16,079 bases of DNA from JAFDWI01 sp040255345 (GCA_040255345.1 JBDZUV010000070.1:1-16079), one strand, 5' to 3'; positions 6,495 through 13,840 are shown, counted from the first letter of the stretch. The notes: generated by a model from the letters alone, not told the origin. A program made the numbers and translations.

Positions 6495-6531
6495 TTGCTC
6501 CCGGATACCGGGCACAACTGCGACAAGTTCC
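6481..6531. repeat. Composite palindromic repeat, copy A
   Basis: GGAACTTGTCGCAGTTG (6481-6497) and CAACTGCGACAAGTTCC (6515-6531) form a perfect 17-bp stem. Inside is CCCGG-ATA-CCGGG (6500-6512), set off by CT and CA internal loops. It lies between the converging otsA and otsB. The same element recurs at 15871 and 15953. It may act as a bidirectional terminator or mRNA 3'-end stabiliser. The family resemblance is to REP or MITE-like repeats; no transposase is seen. Confidence 0.9.
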
Positions 6532-6546
6532 GGCCAGACGGGCCGG
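6530..6546. terminator. Short hairpin next to palindromic repeat
   Basis: CCGGCC and GGCCGG pair over AGACG, partly overlapping the end of repeat copy A. Together they form a dense secondary-structure zone between convergent genes. No T-tract. Weak evidence on its own. Confidence 0.3.
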
Positions 6547-6614
6547 AGCGGGCCGTGACGGGGGGGTGATGGCCGACAGGCGACCGCGGGCGACCTCGAC
6601 GGCCGAACCTGGAG

Positions 6615-7391
6615 TCAGGCTTCGGGAAGTAGGGCTCGCAGCAGGGCGACCGCCTCGTGTGGCCCCTCCACCACCCGGTCCGCGGCGGCGGTCACCTCGT
6701 CGGGGGTCTCGTCGCCCCGCACGGCGACGGTGTGGGTGTGGATCCCGTTCACCTCGAGCCGGGCAAGCGCGTGGAACGCCGCGACGTCGGCCCGGTCGTC
6801 ACCCATGTAGAGGGCGTGTCGTACACCAGGGGTCGCCGCGAGACCGGCGACGACGGTGCCCTTGTCGACGTCGACGGGCGGGTTCAGCTCCACCGAGCAA
6901 CGCGCGTCGGCCCGGTGAAGTCCGGTACGGCCGGACCACCCCTCCGCCCAGGATTCGATGACTGCTCGTCGCTGCGGCACGTTCCGGTAGTGCAACGTGA
7001 CGGCGAGTCCCTTGGCTTCGACGAGCACGTCGTCGGGCAACTCGGCGCGTGCCCGCTCCACGGTGTCGGTGATGACGGACCGCCAGCGCTCGGCTTCGGG
7101 CGGGCGGGTGACCACGCCGTCGCGCCGGGTCTCGAGTCCGTACAGGCCGGACAGGGTGACATCGTCGCCGAAGTGGGCCGTGAGAAACGCCAACGGGCGT
7201 CCCGACACGACGGCCACGGTGTGGGCGCGATGAGTCAGTGCTTCGAGCGTCTCGACCGCTCCGGGCAGCGGCTCGGCATCTGCGGGGTCGACGACGATCT
7301 CGGCCAGGGTGCCGTCGAAGTCGGTGAGGATCGCACTGCCGGCGAGGTCGGCCGCGAAGGCCTGCCACGGGTCGCCGGCGGGAAGGTTCAC
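6615..7391 (-). CDS. otsB: Trehalose-6-phosphate phosphatase
   Basis: A 258-residue HAD-superfamily phosphatase that hydrolyses trehalose-6-phosphate to trehalose. It has the nucleophile motif LTDFDGTL (D24, D26), SGRP (63-66), GLYGLE (82-87), EAKGLAVTLHYR (125-136), ELNPPVDVDKGT (168-179, Lys177) and MGDDRADVAAF (196-206), which together mark the OtsB branch. Length is normal. The GTG start at 7391 overlaps the stop of the upstream LytR_C gene as GTGA, implying coupled translation. It converges on otsA; the palindromic repeat sits between the two stops. This arrangement means synthase and phosphatase are transcribed from separate promoters. Confidence 0.92.
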   Translation of the reverse strand: MNLPAGDPWQAFAADLAGSAILTDFDGTLAEIVVDPADAEPLPGAVETLEALTHRAHTVAVVSGRPLAFLTAHFGDDVTLSGLYGLETRRDGVVTRPPEAERWRSVITDTVERARAELPDDVLVEAKGLAVTLHYRNVPQRRAVIESWAEGWSGRTGLHRADARCSVELNPPVDVDKGTVVAGLAATPGVRHALYMGDDRADVAAFHALARLEVNGIHTHTVAVRGDETPDEVTAAADRVVEGPHEAVALLRALLPEA

Positions 7392-7927
7392 CCGTTGGCG
7401 GCTGCGTCGGTGCCGATCACCACGACGACCGAAGCACCCTGACCTTCTCCGGGATTGTTCGTCGCACCCTGTGCCGGTGCGACCACGCCAGGGTCGTAGC
7501 CCAACGCCTGGGCGATCGCGGTGGCGTTCTGTTCGAAGCCTGCGGCGTAGTACACCGCGGTGGCCTCGATGGCTTGGGAGGCGTCGGCGAGGGTCACGTT
7601 CTCATAGCCCAACGGAGTGAGCTTCGATTGGGCGTCGCCGGCCGCGCCGGTGATGGCTCCGGCCGTCCCGTTGAAAACGGCGACCTTCACCTCTGCCGGC
7701 GGTTTGGTGTCGGTGGGCGCGGCGACCGTGGTCGGCGCCGGAGCGATGGTGGGCACGTTGCCGGTGGTCGAGGTCACGTGCGTGTTCGCCGCGACGGGTT
7801 CACCGTCGTCGAACAGACTGGTGGTGCCGCCGCGGGCGAGAAGGACCAACCCGAGCACGCCGGCCACGACGACGATCACGATGCCACGCACCGCATTCGG
7901 CGCGCCCGGAGATGTCTTCGGGCTCAT
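7388..7927 (-). CDS. LytR_C domain membrane-anchored protein
   Basis: A 179-residue protein with a short cytoplasmic N-terminus, one membrane helix (about 14-32), a Thr/Pro/Ala-rich linker (about 45-78) and a LytR/CpsA/Psr C-terminal domain (about 79-173). The domain signature is VKVAVFNGTAGAITGAAG, followed by a Tyr-rich YENVT...AVYYAAGFEQNA region and a final VVVVIGTDA strand. The LCP catalytic domain is absent, so this is a standalone LytR_C protein, probably acting at the cell envelope; its ligand is unknown. ATG 7927 has GGTGAG at a 6-nt spacing. Its stop overlaps the otsB start. TACTGT at 7961-7966 (minus strand) is a plausible -10 box. Confidence 0.8.
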   Translation of the reverse strand: MSPKTSPGAPNAVRGIVIVVVAGVLGLVLLARGGTTSLFDDGEPVAANTHVTSTTGNVPTIAPAPTTVAAPTDTKPPAEVKVAVFNGTAGAITGAAGDAQSKLTPLGYENVTLADASQAIEATAVYYAAGFEQNATAIAQALGYDPGVVAPAQGATNNPGEGQGASVVVVIGTDAAANG

Positions 7928-7960
7928 GGTCGGCTCACCGTGGCTGCATACACGGCCTCA

Positions 7961-7966
7961 ACAGTA
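7961..7966 (-). promoter_or_regulatory. Candidate -10 box for LytR_C-otsB unit
   Basis: TACTGT on the minus strand lies 33 nt before the ATG at 7927, giving a short leader that contains the GGTGAG ribosome site. No clear -35. An imperfect palindrome centred on GTGATCAC (7978-7985) lies immediately upstream and could be an operator. Confidence 0.3.
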
Positions 7967-8066
7967 CCCCGAGCCGTGTGATCACGCGACGATGAGGGGC
8001 CCGCGCCGGTCCGTTCGGATCGGTGGGACCTCCCCACCAGCCGCGGCCTCTACGCTTGTCGTCTCG

Positions 8067-8140
8067 GCCCGAGTAGCTCAGTTGGCCAGAGCAACCGCCT
8101 TGTAAGCGGTAGGTCATGGGTTCGAATCCCATCTCGGGCT
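8067..8140 (+). tRNA. tRNA-Thr (anticodon TGT)
   Basis: Full cloverleaf: acceptor stem GCCCGAG (8067-8073) with CTCGGGC (8133-8139) and T as discriminator, a D arm GCTC...GAGC, anticodon stem ACCGC/GCGGT around loop CTTGTAA, variable loop AGGTC, and T arm ATGGG/CCCAT around TTCGAAT. Anticodon TGT reads ACA and related Thr codons. CCA is not encoded. TACGCT at 8051-8056 is a possible -10 box. Confidence 0.97.
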
Positions 8141-8172
8141 CTCATCGGTCGAGCCCGACGACACGGAGCCGC

Positions 8173-8847
8173 ATGGATTCGAATCGACTCATCACCGGGC
8201 CGACGCTGCCCGATGCACCGGTCGTGTTGGCGCTCGATGTCGACGGGGTGCTCCTCGATTCCTCACGGGGTGGTGCCGGTTCGTGGCAGGCGACACTTGC
8301 CGACCGATTCGGAATCGCACCCGACGATCTGCGTGACGTGTTCTTCGCCCGCCACTGGAACGACGTGGTGACGGGCCGAGCGGCGATCCGGCCGCTGTTA
8401 CGTGACGCCCTCGTCGAGATGGGCTCGACCGTATCGGCCGACGTCGTGCTCACCCACTGGCTCGCAACCGACTTCGTGGTCGACGACCCGGCCGTCGACG
8501 CCGCCGGATGCTGGGCGCGCACCGGAGTACCGATCGTGCTGGCCACCAACCAGGAGCACGAACGGGCGGCCTACCTCGCCGCGCGTCTCGGCCGACTCCT
8601 GCCTTTGTCGGGAGTCGCCTATTCGGCTGCGCTCGGGGTCACCAAGGACGACCCGGCCTTCTACCCCCTGGCGCACCGCCACCTCGGCCTGGCGGCGGCC
8701 GCGACAGTGGTGTTCGTGGACGATTCGGTCGAGAACGTGCAGGCCGCCGAGGCTGCGGGGTGGCGGTCGGTGTGGTGCGCCGGCGACGGCGCATGGTGCG
8801 CGGAGGTCGACGCGATCCTCGCCGATCACGCAGCGTCCCACCGGTAG
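8173..8847 (+). CDS. HAD superfamily hydrolase
   Basis: A 224-residue haloacid dehalogenase-like phosphatase of subfamily IA type. Motif I is LDVDGVLLD (21-29; nucleophile D22, acid/base D24), motif II is ATNQE (124-128), the motif III lysine is K158 in VTKDDPAFY, and motif IV is FVDDSVENVQAA (181-192; D183, D184). A helical cap lies between motifs I and II (about 35-110). The ATG at 8173 follows GGAG at 6 nt spacing; an earlier ATG would begin inside the tRNA gene. The substrate cannot be inferred. It lies 32 bp after tRNA-Thr and 57 bp before aroD on the same strand. Confidence 0.85.
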   Translation: MDSNRLITGPTLPDAPVVLALDVDGVLLDSSRGGAGSWQATLADRFGIAPDDLRDVFFARHWNDVVTGRAAIRPLLRDALVEMGSTVSADVVLTHWLATDFVVDDPAVDAAGCWARTGVPIVLATNQEHERAAYLAARLGRLLPLSGVAYSAALGVTKDDPAFYPLAHRHLGLAAAATVVFVDDSVENVQAAEAAGWRSVWCAGDGAWCAEVDAILADHAASHR

Positions 8848-8859
8848 CCTGGGCCGGAC

Positions 8860-8875
8860 GTGGCACGCATGCCAC
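8860..8875. promoter_or_regulatory. Palindrome upstream of aroD
   Basis: GTGGCA and TGCCAC pair around CGCA, 29 bases before the aroD start. It could terminate the HAD gene transcript or be an operator for aroD. No T-tract follows. Low certainty. Confidence 0.3.
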
Positions 8876-8904
8876 CCGATCCGGTCCCGTCACGAAAGGC
8901 CGTC

Positions 8905-9648
8905 ATGGCCGACACGACACAGCCCAGAGGCACGATCCGGGACCTGTTCGACGCCGCCGCGCCGTGTGTCGCGGTGAGCTTCGCCGACGAGGCGGCCGAC
9001 GACGAGATCGCTGCGGCCTGCGCCGCCGGGATGGACATGGCCGAGATTCGTATCGACCTGTTCGCCTCGCAGCAGGTCGACGATGTCGTCGACCGGGTCC
9101 GTCGTTTCAGCGGCGTGCCGACGATCGCCACGATCCGCTCCGTGGCCGAGGGCGGCTCGTGGACCGGTAGCGACGCTGCCCGACTCGCGCTGTTCGAGGC
9201 GGTCGTGCCCCTGGTCGGAGCGGTCGACGTCGAGGCCGCCTCGACAGAGATCTGCGGGCCGGTGATCGCCGCAGCCCACGCACACGGCTGTCTGGCGATC
9301 GTGTCGTTCCATGACTTCGAGACGACCCCGTCGGCGAGCGAGCTGACGGCGACGATCGCTGACGCCCGCGACCACGGCGCCGACCTCGTCAAGCTCGCGA
9401 CCATGGCGCGGGACACCGACGACCTGCGCACGTTGGCACGAGTGCTCACCGACGACCACGGCGTCGGCCTGATCGTGATCGGCATGGGCGAATCGGGCGC
9501 CGCGTCGCGCTTGCTGTTCCCGTTTCTCGGTTCGAAACTGACATTCGCCTCCGCGGGACGCGCGACGGCCCCGGGCCAGCTCCCTCTCGCCCAGGTGGCT
9601 GCCACGTTCGCGTCGCTCGCACCCGACTACGCCGCCCGACGCCACTGA
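8905..9648 (+). CDS. aroD: 3-dehydroquinate dehydratase, type I
   Basis: A 247-residue class I dehydroquinase: it forms a Schiff base with 3-dehydroquinate and eliminates water to give 3-dehydroshikimate in the shikimate pathway. Visible active-site residues are E47, R49 and D51 in AEIRIDLF, H136 in SFHDFETTP, the Schiff-base Lys163 in LVKLATMA, R202 in GMGESGAASR, and Q225 in RATAPGQLPL. Length matches the type I family. ATG 8905 is chosen because AAAGG lies at ribosome-site distance; an ATG at 8860 would add 15 weak residues. No other aro gene is in the window, so it is outside a shikimate operon here. Well-studied actinobacteria use the unrelated type II enzyme AroQ. Confidence 0.93.
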   Translation: MADTTQPRGTIRDLFDAAAPCVAVSFADEAADDEIAAACAAGMDMAEIRIDLFASQQVDDVVDRVRRFSGVPTIATIRSVAEGGSWTGSDAARLALFEAVVPLVGAVDVEAASTEICGPVIAAAHAHGCLAIVSFHDFETTPSASELTATIADARDHGADLVKLATMARDTDDLRTLARVLTDDHGVGLIVIGMGESGAASRLLFPFLGSKLTFASAGRATAPGQLPLAQVAATFASLAPDYAARRH

Positions 9649-9682
9649 CCCGGGGGCCGATCGAATGCGGCGGCATGGCGAT

Positions 9683-9698
9683 GTGCGCATGCGCGCAC
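9683..9698. terminator. Palindrome between convergent aroD and thiolase genes
   Basis: GTGCGC and GCGCAC pair around ATGC in the 65-bp gap between converging stops. It could serve as a bidirectional terminator, although neither side has a T-run. Confidence 0.4.
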
Positions 9699-9713
9699 CG
9701 TGCGGGGCGCGCC

Positions 9714-10922
9714 TCACGCGGCGGACGACGCCAGGATGTGGACGCCGCACGCCGAGCCGAGTCCGATGACGTGGGCGAGTCCGAATCTGGCGCCTTCGAT
9801 CTGACGGTCCCCCGCCTCGCCGCGCAGGTGGTGACAGACCTCGAAGATGTTGGCGATGCCCGTGGCCGCGATCGGGTGCCCCTTGGATTCGAGACCACCC
9901 GAGACGTTCACCGGCATCGAACCGTCACGCCAGGTGGCACCCGATTCGAAGTAGTCGACGGCGTCGCCCGGTTCGCACAGGCCGAGGTTGTCGTAATGGA
10001 CCAACTCCGCGGTGGCGAAGCAGTCGTGCAACTCGACCAGGTCGAGATCTCGGGGTCCGAGCCCCGCGGCCTCGTAGGCCTGCCGGGCGGCGTTGCGGGT
10101 GAGCGTGTTCACGTCGGGCAGCACCTGGCAGCCGTCCACATAGGGGTCGGAGGTGAGCACCGAGGCCGCCACCCTGACCGCCCGCCGTTGCTGGTCGGCC
10201 GACAAGGTGCGCTTGACCGTGTCCGACACCACCACCGCCGCGGCCGCGCCGTCACAGTTCGCCGAGCACATCGGCCGGGTGTTGGGGTAGGCGATCATCA
10301 CGTCGTTCATGATCGCTTCGAGGCCGAGTCGCTTGGTGTAGGTGGCGAGTGGGTTCAGCGTCGAGTGGGCATGGTTCTTCTCGCTGATGCGGGCGAACAG
10401 CTCCAGCGGGGTGCCGGCATAGGGATGCTCGTGCAGGTACTCCATGCCGATCTGGGCGAACACGCCGGGCATCGCAGCGGTGCCGACCCGACCGTCGAGT
10501 GGGGCGACGGCACCGAAGCGCCCGGAGGGTTCCCAGGTGTCGGAATCTTCGTCACGGGTGTTGCCGGTGAGCAGACCGGCGCCGGCGAGTTTCTCGACGC
10601 CGAACGCGAGGCCGTAGTCGGCCTCACCGGCTTTGACCGCCATGATCGCGGTGCGCAGCGCGGTGGCGCCGGTGGCGCACGCGTTGGCGACGTTGTAGAC
10701 GGGGATGCCGGTCTGGCCGACCTGTTTCTGCAGGCGCTGGCCGACCCCGGCACCGGATTCGACGAGACAGCCCGCGCCGATCACGCCGATGTCGGCCATG
10801 GTGATCTGGGCGTCGGCGAGCGCGGCCTGTACGGCCTGGGCCGCCAGGTCGATCGTGTCGGCATCGGGGTGTTTGCCGAACTTGGTCATCGCGATGCCGA
10901 GGATCCAGACGTCGTCGCTCAT
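9714..10922 (-). CDS. SCP2/SCPx-type thiolase (acetyl-CoA acetyltransferase-like)
   Basis: A 402-residue thiolase-fold enzyme of the SCP2 thiolase/lipid-transfer subfamily, expected to cleave 3-ketoacyl-CoA or condense acyl-CoAs in the cytosol. The nucleophile is C82 in NACATGATAL, then CSANCDGAAAA (219-229), ELHDCF (297-302, His299), SGGLESKGHP (341-350, His349), and GSACG near the end (Cys392). Retention of Cys-His-His-Cys argues for true thiolase chemistry over the Cys-less aldolase Ltp2 type. ATG 10922 overlaps the stop of the DUF35 gene (ATGA). Thiolases of this type often form complexes with DUF35 proteins. It is the last gene of the minus-strand catabolic block and converges on aroD. 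Confidence 0.9.
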   Translation of the reverse strand: MSDDVWILGIAMTKFGKHPDADTIDLAAQAVQAALADAQITMADIGVIGAGCLVESGAGVGQRLQKQVGQTGIPVYNVANACATGATALRTAIMAVKAGEADYGLAFGVEKLAGAGLLTGNTRDEDSDTWEPSGRFGAVAPLDGRVGTAAMPGVFAQIGMEYLHEHPYAGTPLELFARISEKNHAHSTLNPLATYTKRLGLEAIMNDVMIAYPNTRPMCSANCDGAAAAVVVSDTVKRTLSADQQRRAVRVAASVLTSDPYVDGCQVLPDVNTLTRNAARQAYEAAGLGPRDLDLVELHDCFATAELVHYDNLGLCEPGDAVDYFESGATWRDGSMPVNVSGGLESKGHPIAATGIANIFEVCHHLRGEAGDRQIEGARFGLAHVIGLGSACGVHILASSAA

Positions 10923-11335
10923 GGTCGTGCTCCGGAGTTGGTTGCTGTGGGGGTGAAGCCGAAGGCGATCGCTTCGGTTCCGGCGCTGTCGGTACCCATC
11001 GGGAAGGTGGTGAGGCGCACCGGCATACCCAAGGGCAATGCGGCCGGGTCGGGGTCGACGCCCACGATGTTGCCGCGCACCGCGATCCCGTCACAGTCGA
11101 CCACCGCGGCGACATGAGGCACGGGCACGCCCTGTGCGGCGAACGCCACGATCGTGTAGGCCCGCAAGGTGCCCTCGGTGGCGACATCGACGGTTTCGAA
11201 CTCGGCGCCGCTGCATGCGGCGCAGCCGTTGCGTCGGTCGAAGTACGTGGCGCCGCACGCGGCGCACCGGTTGGCGACCAGGTGGGGCGGGTCGTCCAAC
11301 ACCAGGTAGTCGACCAGGGGAACCTGGTTTGCCAC
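10919..11335 (-). CDS. DUF35 Zn-ribbon/OB-fold protein (thiolase partner)
   Basis: A 138-residue protein with a rubredoxin-like zinc ribbon (C24-x2-C27, C38-x2-C41) followed by an OB-fold domain (about 50-125) containing GTLRAYTIV, VPVPHVAAVVD and GNIVGVDP, as in DUF35. In archaeal acetoacetyl-CoA thiolase/HMG-CoA synthase complexes and in steroid retro-aldolases, DUF35 subunits bind the acyl-CoA and hold the thiolase. The start is GTG 11335, backed by AGGAGAG immediately upstream; longer frames run through sequence that is not conserved. The ATGA overlap with the thiolase gene suggests equal synthesis and a heteromeric complex. Confidence 0.88.
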   Translation of the reverse strand: MANQVPLVDYLVLDDPPHLVANRCAACGATYFDRRNGCAACSGAEFETVDVATEGTLRAYTIVAFAAQGVPVPHVAAVVDCDGIAVRGNIVGVDPDPAALPLGMPVRLTTFPMGTDSAGTEAIAFGFTPTATNSGARP

Positions 11336-11338
11336 TGA

Positions 11339-11512
11339 ACTCTCCTCGGTCGTCGCTGCGCTGCTGACCCGTGGGGCCGTGTCTTCCCGTGGCGACCGTA
11401 CACGCCTTTCGATGCGGCGATGTTCGGCGACACCGTCGGGGTGTTCTTCGACGATCAGGAACCCGAACTCGCCCGGGCCATCAGCGACGCGTTCGATCTC
11501 TCCCTGTCCTGA
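11339..11512 (+). pseudogene. Possible remnant of a protein C-terminus
   Basis: In the 235-bp gap between the DUF35 and acyl-CoA dehydrogenase genes, the plus strand encodes a protein-like tail: FPWRPYTPFDAAMFGDTVG, then FFDDQEPELARAISDAFDLS, and a TGA at 11510-11512. Composition is balanced, unlike the usual Arg/Pro shadow frames. There is no upstream start beyond an internal ATG at 11420 with no ribosome site, and the frame is closed by a TGA at 11336-11338. It may be the relic of a gene whose 5' part was lost. I do not recognise the family. Confidence 0.35.
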
Positions 11513-11570
11513 GCGAGTCACCGAATGACGGTGCTCCGCCCCGGCGCGGGCACAGCGACCCGGTGTCACC

Positions 11571-13745
11571 TCAGCGCAGCAGCGGGTCTCTGGGGAGGCC
11601 GAGGATGCGTTCGGCGATCTGGTTTCGGGTGATCTCCGAGGTGCCACCCGCGATCGTCATCGCCCGGCACGCCAGTGCCAGATAGGCGGCCGGCGCCCCA
11701 TCGCCTTCGGTGAACGCGGCTTCCGGCCCGACGAGTGCCAGCGCGATCGGCGCGAGGAACTGCCCCTGCTCGGCGACGACCAACTTGGTGACGTTGCCTT
11801 CCGGCCCGGCCTCGGTGCCCGCGACCGCCCGCTGGGCCCGGCGCAGGTTCAACAGCCGCAACGTCTGATTGCGGCTCAGGTGCTTCGCCACGTCCGCGAC
11901 CACACCGGCGGCCCGGTCGGGGTGGGCGTCCATGAGCGCCACCGGGTCGACGAACCCGGCGAAGCTGCCACCGATGCCGCCACCGATCCCGACCCGCTCG
12001 TTGCCGAACGTCGACCTGGCCACCTTCCAGCCCGCATTCACGGGACCGACCACGTCGTCGTCGGGCACGAACACGTCGGTGAGGAACACCTCGTTGAAGT
12101 CGCTCTGCCCGGTGACCTGTCGCAGCGGTCGCACCTCGACGCCGGGGTCGTGCATGTCGATCACCATCGCGGTGATGCCGTCGTGCTTGGGGGCATCGGG
12201 GTCGGTCCGGATCGTGACGAGGCCCCGGTCGGCCAGGTGCGCGACCGAGGTCCACACCTTCTGGCCGTTGAGCAACCAGCCGCCGTCGACCCGTTCACCC
12301 CTGGTCCGCACCGAGGCGGCGTCCGACCCCGCCTCGGGCTCGGAGAACATCTGGCACCACACGGTCTGCTGGTGCAGCGCGGGCGCGACCCAACGTTCGA
12401 TCTGGTCGTCGGTGCCGTGTTGGATGAGGGTCAGGATCACCCACGACGTGATGCCGTACTGGGGCAACGAGATGTCGGCGGCGGCCAACTCGGCCTCGAT
12501 CACCAACTGCTCGACCGGCCCCGCGCCCCGGCCGAACGGCTTGGGCCAGTGCGGCACCGCGTACCCCGAATCGACCAGCGCGTCGCGGCGGGCGTCGCCA
12601 TCGAGTGCGGCGATCTCGGCGAGGTCGGCCCGGACCTGTTCTCTGATCGCATCGGCTTCCGGTGGCAGGTCGAGATCCGCGGTGCGCGTCACCCCGGCCC
12701 GCGCCGCGTCGATGACGACCGGGTGCGGGTCGGCGCCGACAGCGATCGCCGTGAGCGCCGTGGAGCGGCGCACCGCCAGGTGTGCGTCGTGTTCCCAGGT
12801 GAAGCCGATCCCGCCGTGGACCTGGGTGTTGAGCTGGGCGTTGTCGTAGAACGCGTCGGTCGCCAGCGTCGAGGCGACCGAGGCCGCGAACTCGAAGGCG
12901 TCGAGGTCGCCGCCGTCGCCGGCCCGGGCCGCGTCCCAGGTCGCGGCCGTCGCCATCTCGGCTGAGACCAGCATGTTGGCGCAGTGGTGCTTGACGGCCT
13001 GGAACGACCCGATCACCCGACCGAACTGCTGGCGTTCCTTGGCATACGCGGTGGCTGCGTCACAGCATGCCCGGGCGCCGCCGGTCGCCTCGGCGGCGAG
13101 CAGGGTCCAGGCGATCGCCCGCGCCCGGCGGGCCGCGCCCGACAGCACGGTGACCGGCGCGTCGCTCAGCGTCGCGGTCACCGAAGGCCTCGACGGGTCG
13201 AGGTCGGCGGGCGAGGTGACGTCGACCCCGGACCCGGCAAGGTCGACCAGCACGGCGTCGTCACCGGCGAGCACCAGGGCGCGCTCCGCGCAGCCCCCGG
13301 CGAGCAGCACTCCGGTGGCGCCGCTCGCGGTGGGGGCGTCGGCCGAACCACCACATGCGAGACCTCTCCCGCCGTAGCCGAACGCCCAGCGCACCTCGCC
13401 GCGGACCAGATCACCCAGAAGCCCACCGGCGACCCCGGGCGGTGCACACGCTTCGAGGACCGCGGCGGCGATCACCGTGGTCGTGAACGGCCCCGGAGCG
13501 AGCGCTGCGCCCATGGCCTCAGCGACGACGGCGGTCTCGGCGAGCCCGAACCCCGACCCGCCGTTGGCCTCGCTCACGCCCAGACCCAGCCACCCCAGCT
13601 CGGCGGTCTCGTCCCAGTAGGGCGGCAGCGAGCCGTTCGGATCGTCGAGGCGGGCGCGGTTCGCAGCGCGTGCGCCACGGTCGGCGAGAAAGGACGTGAC
13701 GACCGCTTCGAGTTCGCGGTGCTGATCGCTGATGGCGATTCCCAT
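11571..13745 (-). CDS. Fused double acyl-CoA dehydrogenase (FadE34-like)
   Basis: A 724-residue protein made of two acyl-CoA dehydrogenase units. Unit 1 (about 1-345) has a weakly conserved middle domain but retains KERQQFGRVIGSFQAVKHH (236-254) and HGGIGFTWEHD (310-320, with Glu318 a candidate catalytic base). Unit 2 (about 365-724) has FSEPEAGSD (467-475), NGQKVWTS (493-500) and AGGTSEITRNQIAERILG (699-716), typical of FAD binding. This architecture matches FadE34/ChsE3, the gene-fused counterpart of the heteromeric ChsE enzymes acting on steroid side-chain CoA esters. The substrate here is unproven. Reduced FAD would pass to electron-transfer flavoprotein. ATG 13745 follows an AAGGGGA ribosome site. 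It precedes the DUF35/thiolase pair by 235 bp on the same strand. Confidence 0.92.
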   Translation of the reverse strand: MGIAISDQHRELEAVVTSFLADRGARAANRARLDDPNGSLPPYWDETAELGWLGLGVSEANGGSGFGLAETAVVAEAMGAALAPGPFTTTVIAAAVLEACAPPGVAGGLLGDLVRGEVRWAFGYGGRGLACGGSADAPTASGATGVLLAGGCAERALVLAGDDAVLVDLAGSGVDVTSPADLDPSRPSVTATLSDAPVTVLSGAARRARAIAWTLLAAEATGGARACCDAATAYAKERQQFGRVIGSFQAVKHHCANMLVSAEMATAATWDAARAGDGGDLDAFEFAASVASTLATDAFYDNAQLNTQVHGGIGFTWEHDAHLAVRRSTALTAIAVGADPHPVVIDAARAGVTRTADLDLPPEADAIREQVRADLAEIAALDGDARRDALVDSGYAVPHWPKPFGRGAGPVEQLVIEAELAAADISLPQYGITSWVILTLIQHGTDDQIERWVAPALHQQTVWCQMFSEPEAGSDAASVRTRGERVDGGWLLNGQKVWTSVAHLADRGLVTIRTDPDAPKHDGITAMVIDMHDPGVEVRPLRQVTGQSDFNEVFLTDVFVPDDDVVGPVNAGWKVARSTFGNERVGIGGGIGGSFAGFVDPVALMDAHPDRAAGVVADVAKHLSRNQTLRLLNLRRAQRAVAGTEAGPEGNVTKLVVAEQGQFLAPIALALVGPEAAFTEGDGAPAAYLALACRAMTIAGGTSEITRNQIAERILGLPRDPLLR

Positions 13746-13840
13746 GGCTGTGTGGTCCCCTTGAGTCCGGTTCCGGATCAGCCTTGTCTAGCGCGCCCGG
13801 GGTGGCCCGCACGCCGCGACCGCTCACCGACGGGAGAACG

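Noticed and set aside
8067..8173. tRNA-Thr as an integration site for a mobile element
   Set aside because: No integrase, no repeated 3' tRNA fragment and ordinary chromosomal genes on both sides.
9675..11117. Long plus-strand open frame opposite thiolase and DUF35
   Set aside because: It lacks domain signatures and lies entirely opposite conserved thiolase and DUF35 motifs.
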